Below, one piece after another: positions 61,912 through 64,000 of a stretch of 64,000 nucleotides of DNA. The notes under the pieces were generated by a model that saw nothing but the letters and a program-made list of their open reading frames with translations, ran no database searches and was not told the DNA's origin. A program made the translations under genes and the position numbers. The stretch is taken from the NCBI RefSeq assembly GCF_026151205.1, contig NC_087081.1, positions 15,226,340-15,290,339 on the forward strand. Reading direction: 5' to 3'. The DNA comes from Bolinopsis microptera. Its lineage: Eukaryota > Ctenophora > Tentaculata > Lobata > Bolinopsidae. Position 1 is the first letter of the stretch. Each line of letters opens with the position of its first letter.

Positions 61912-64000
61912 TTAATTGATTAGTTAATTTTAAGTGTTAGGATTTGATGTGGTTTTATTAGGTCTTGGTATATCGATATCTCTCATGGTGATTAGTTTTA
62001 GGAAAAGTTCTTGATTTGATCTTAATCTGTCCAAAGTAGAAGGTTTTTTGAACGAAGAAGATTTGTTAATTTTCCCTAATCTTTGATTGTTTTAACTGGA
62101 GACCCCAGTGAAATCTGTTAATTTCAACAATTTGATGAAACTTTTATACCCTTCGAATTTTCTGAGAGACGAGTCTAGATTGCAATCTGAATTTTCAGCC
62201 ATATGCCATTGTTCATTTCAGCCATTGTTCATTTTCTGATCTGATTGGGGAAATAGATTGATACTTATTTAGTATGACTGACATTGAAATCAACATCAAG
62301 ACATGAATATTTTATAACGAACAAAAATTATTTCCGCTCATAACCATTTGTATTAAAACAACTATCTGGAATATCAAAGAGTTTGTTAGAGCGCCGCGCG
62401 TACGTGTGTATTCTTGTTTTGCCACCACCCTGCAGTCTGGATTTTTTCGTAGTTAAATTGTAGTTACTGATGGTTCAAATTTTATCAAACAAGTAATTTT
62501 GAGTTGTAAAAATATGGTGTGAATATTTATTCGAAATAAAATTGTATTTCACTTGTTTTCAAATTCGGTTCAGAAAATATGGTAGCCGAAAGTCTTGTAG
62601 CGTGATGCACTACTCGCGCGGCACCCGACTACTATGAGCCTAGGGCTCATGGTAGTCGGGTGACACGCACAACAACAAGCGATAAGATTTATCGCTCTGT
62701 CAACGAGCGATAATTAGCTCCTTATCGCTCGTGCGCGTCGTCACTTCTGGTACAGTTGCGCATCGTATCGTACTCGATGCTAGCCAAAGAGCTTTAATAC
62801 TTCGGTTGACATACGTTGCATGCCACTTTTCGAGCGCGCCGCCGAAGGCGGATATTGGGATACGAAACAAGTATCAATACTTTGGTTTTAGCGTGTTACA
62901 TCTACTAAGGTTAAGCTCACCGGCCTTTTCACCTGATATGACAGAAATTCACAAACTTTCCAGAGTTACTCTATGGATAAAGTGCAGGTTGGATTGGAAG
63001 TCTACAAACACTCAGTCCACAATACTTACCACGAACCATACAAATTTTGGGCTGCTCTCTCGACGGATGTTACTCGTCTAAATTTCTTCGAAGTTGGAAG
63101 TAGCGCGCGCCGCTTTCTTCTCGAAATGTGGCCCGACGACAAGTGCTACGAAGTAGCGCGCTCCGGGCCAGACCATTAACAATGGTCAAGCTGCTCCCGA
63201 GTAGAGTTTCCAACGTATAATACCAAACAGTCAAACACATGGACATGTCTTCACAAAATTTTCAGAATTGAGCAATCGGGAAGAACTTACTGGGCCGCGC
63301 TCAGCCTGTCATTCCGCCAAATCTTTATTCCGCCAAATCTTTATACTCAATATCTATTTGTTTGAAGAAAATTGTGCTGGCCGAAATTAGCGCTAAAAAA
63401 CCATCCTACAGTCGGCACGCGCGGCTCACTGTCGCTGCACGATGGCGCACTACCTACTACCAGGACGCGCGCCGAGTTGGACTCGTCGACGGTCAAATAT
63501 ATGGAACAGATATTTTACGAGTATCACCCGTTAATGGTTAAAAAATTCTCACAGTCTCTAGAAAACGATGGTACAAAAATTTTTAAAATCCGAGCAAGTT
63601 TATTTTTATCGTGCACCGCCTAGTATTATATTAACAATTAAGTAAAGGAGTTAAGAAGGCAAGGGGGTCTGGCGGATGCTGACGTCATTAGGGGGGTGTG
63701 GGTCACTCAATGTTCTACAGAAATACGTTAAAATACGTAAAGTTTCCAATTAATAAGCCCAAAAAAATTGAATTTAGACCCTGTTAAATTTTGTTCGGAA
63801 AACGTCTAAAATTTGTCCGAAATACGCGCGCAGATCAAATTAACGCCGCGCATTTTGAATTCGTTGAATTTTCTGAGCGTTAAAATCGTTTTTACTCCAC
63901 AGTGGAAATCGAAATACGCGAATTTTCGGCGACAAATACGTTTGCTTGAAACGCTACGTATTTAACAGCATTGCATGGTATGCCCCGCCCGGAATGAAAG
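61912..64000. other. NARS1 3' flank and gene-free end of window
   Basis: AATAAA at 62535 is the first clear signal on the plus strand and would give a long 3' UTR. From about 62600 on, CpG-containing GCGC runs are frequent. Several frames of 60-116 codons are open, but none shows a recognisable domain, so I call none of them. Confidence 0.4.
62623..62661. repeat. Compact hairpin, 18-bp arms
   Basis: ACCCGACTACTATGAGCC, loop TAG, then GGCTCATGGTAGTCGGGT, with one G-T pair. It is very stable for its size and lies just past the NARS1 3' region. Confidence 0.85.

Noticed and set aside
62731-63623. Plus-strand ORFs of 68-116 residues
   Set aside because: No domain recognised and several frames are open together, so coding cannot be supported.

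Overview
The window is AT-rich nuclear DNA from an animal. Every multi-exon gene can be joined by hand through GT-AG introns, and the products (tetraspanins, an LKB1-type SIK-like kinase with a UBA domain, RPS15, CDKAL1 with a C-terminal membrane anchor, cytosolic asparaginyl-tRNA synthetase) are typical of metazoans. Penelope-like and LINE fragments, many minisatellites and modest introns suggest an invertebrate, possibly an early-branching one. I cannot name the species. All exon joins are my own reading of splice signals, reading phase and family similarity, not transcript data.

Layout. 1-1.6 kb: 3' part of a Penelope-like retroelement (reverse transcriptase plus GIY-YIG nuclease). 2.4-8.9 kb: two divergent tetraspanin genes. 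The minus-strand one is incomplete at its 3' end. The plus-strand one is complete and carries two alternative exons for the large extracellular loop. 9.6-24.6 kb (minus): a 10-exon SIK-like kinase with minisatellites in its introns and clusters of CRE and CCAAT motifs. 24.6-32.7 kb: mostly intergenic DNA with E-box and CRE clusters, a 24-bp minisatellite and a GA tract. 32.7-40.7 kb (minus): a 17-exon coiled-coil protein with tryptophan-rich SFI1/CCDC191-like motifs, probably centrosomal or ciliary. 40.7-45.4 kb: gene-poor, with a candidate inverted-repeat element and a LINE tail. 45.4-61.9 kb (plus): a co-oriented run of RPS15, CDKAL1 and NARS1, all translation or tRNA functions. 61.9-64 kb: no recognisable gene.

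The most interesting signals are these. (1) A probable mutually exclusive exon pair in the plus-strand tetraspanin. (2) A 33-bp array in the kinase gene that amplifies a complete 3' splice site, branch point included, right up to an exon. (3) One repeat family in six of twelve NARS1 introns, all in the same orientation, resembling introner-type intron invasion. (4) A foldback transposon family with poly-G/poly-C ends and 8-bp target duplications at three independent sites. (5) A 2.5-kb element with perfect 42-bp inverted termini, filled with a reiterated TGTGAC-n4-TTTAC motif and inserted inside one copy of the intron repeat; a second copy of that repeat shows the empty site.
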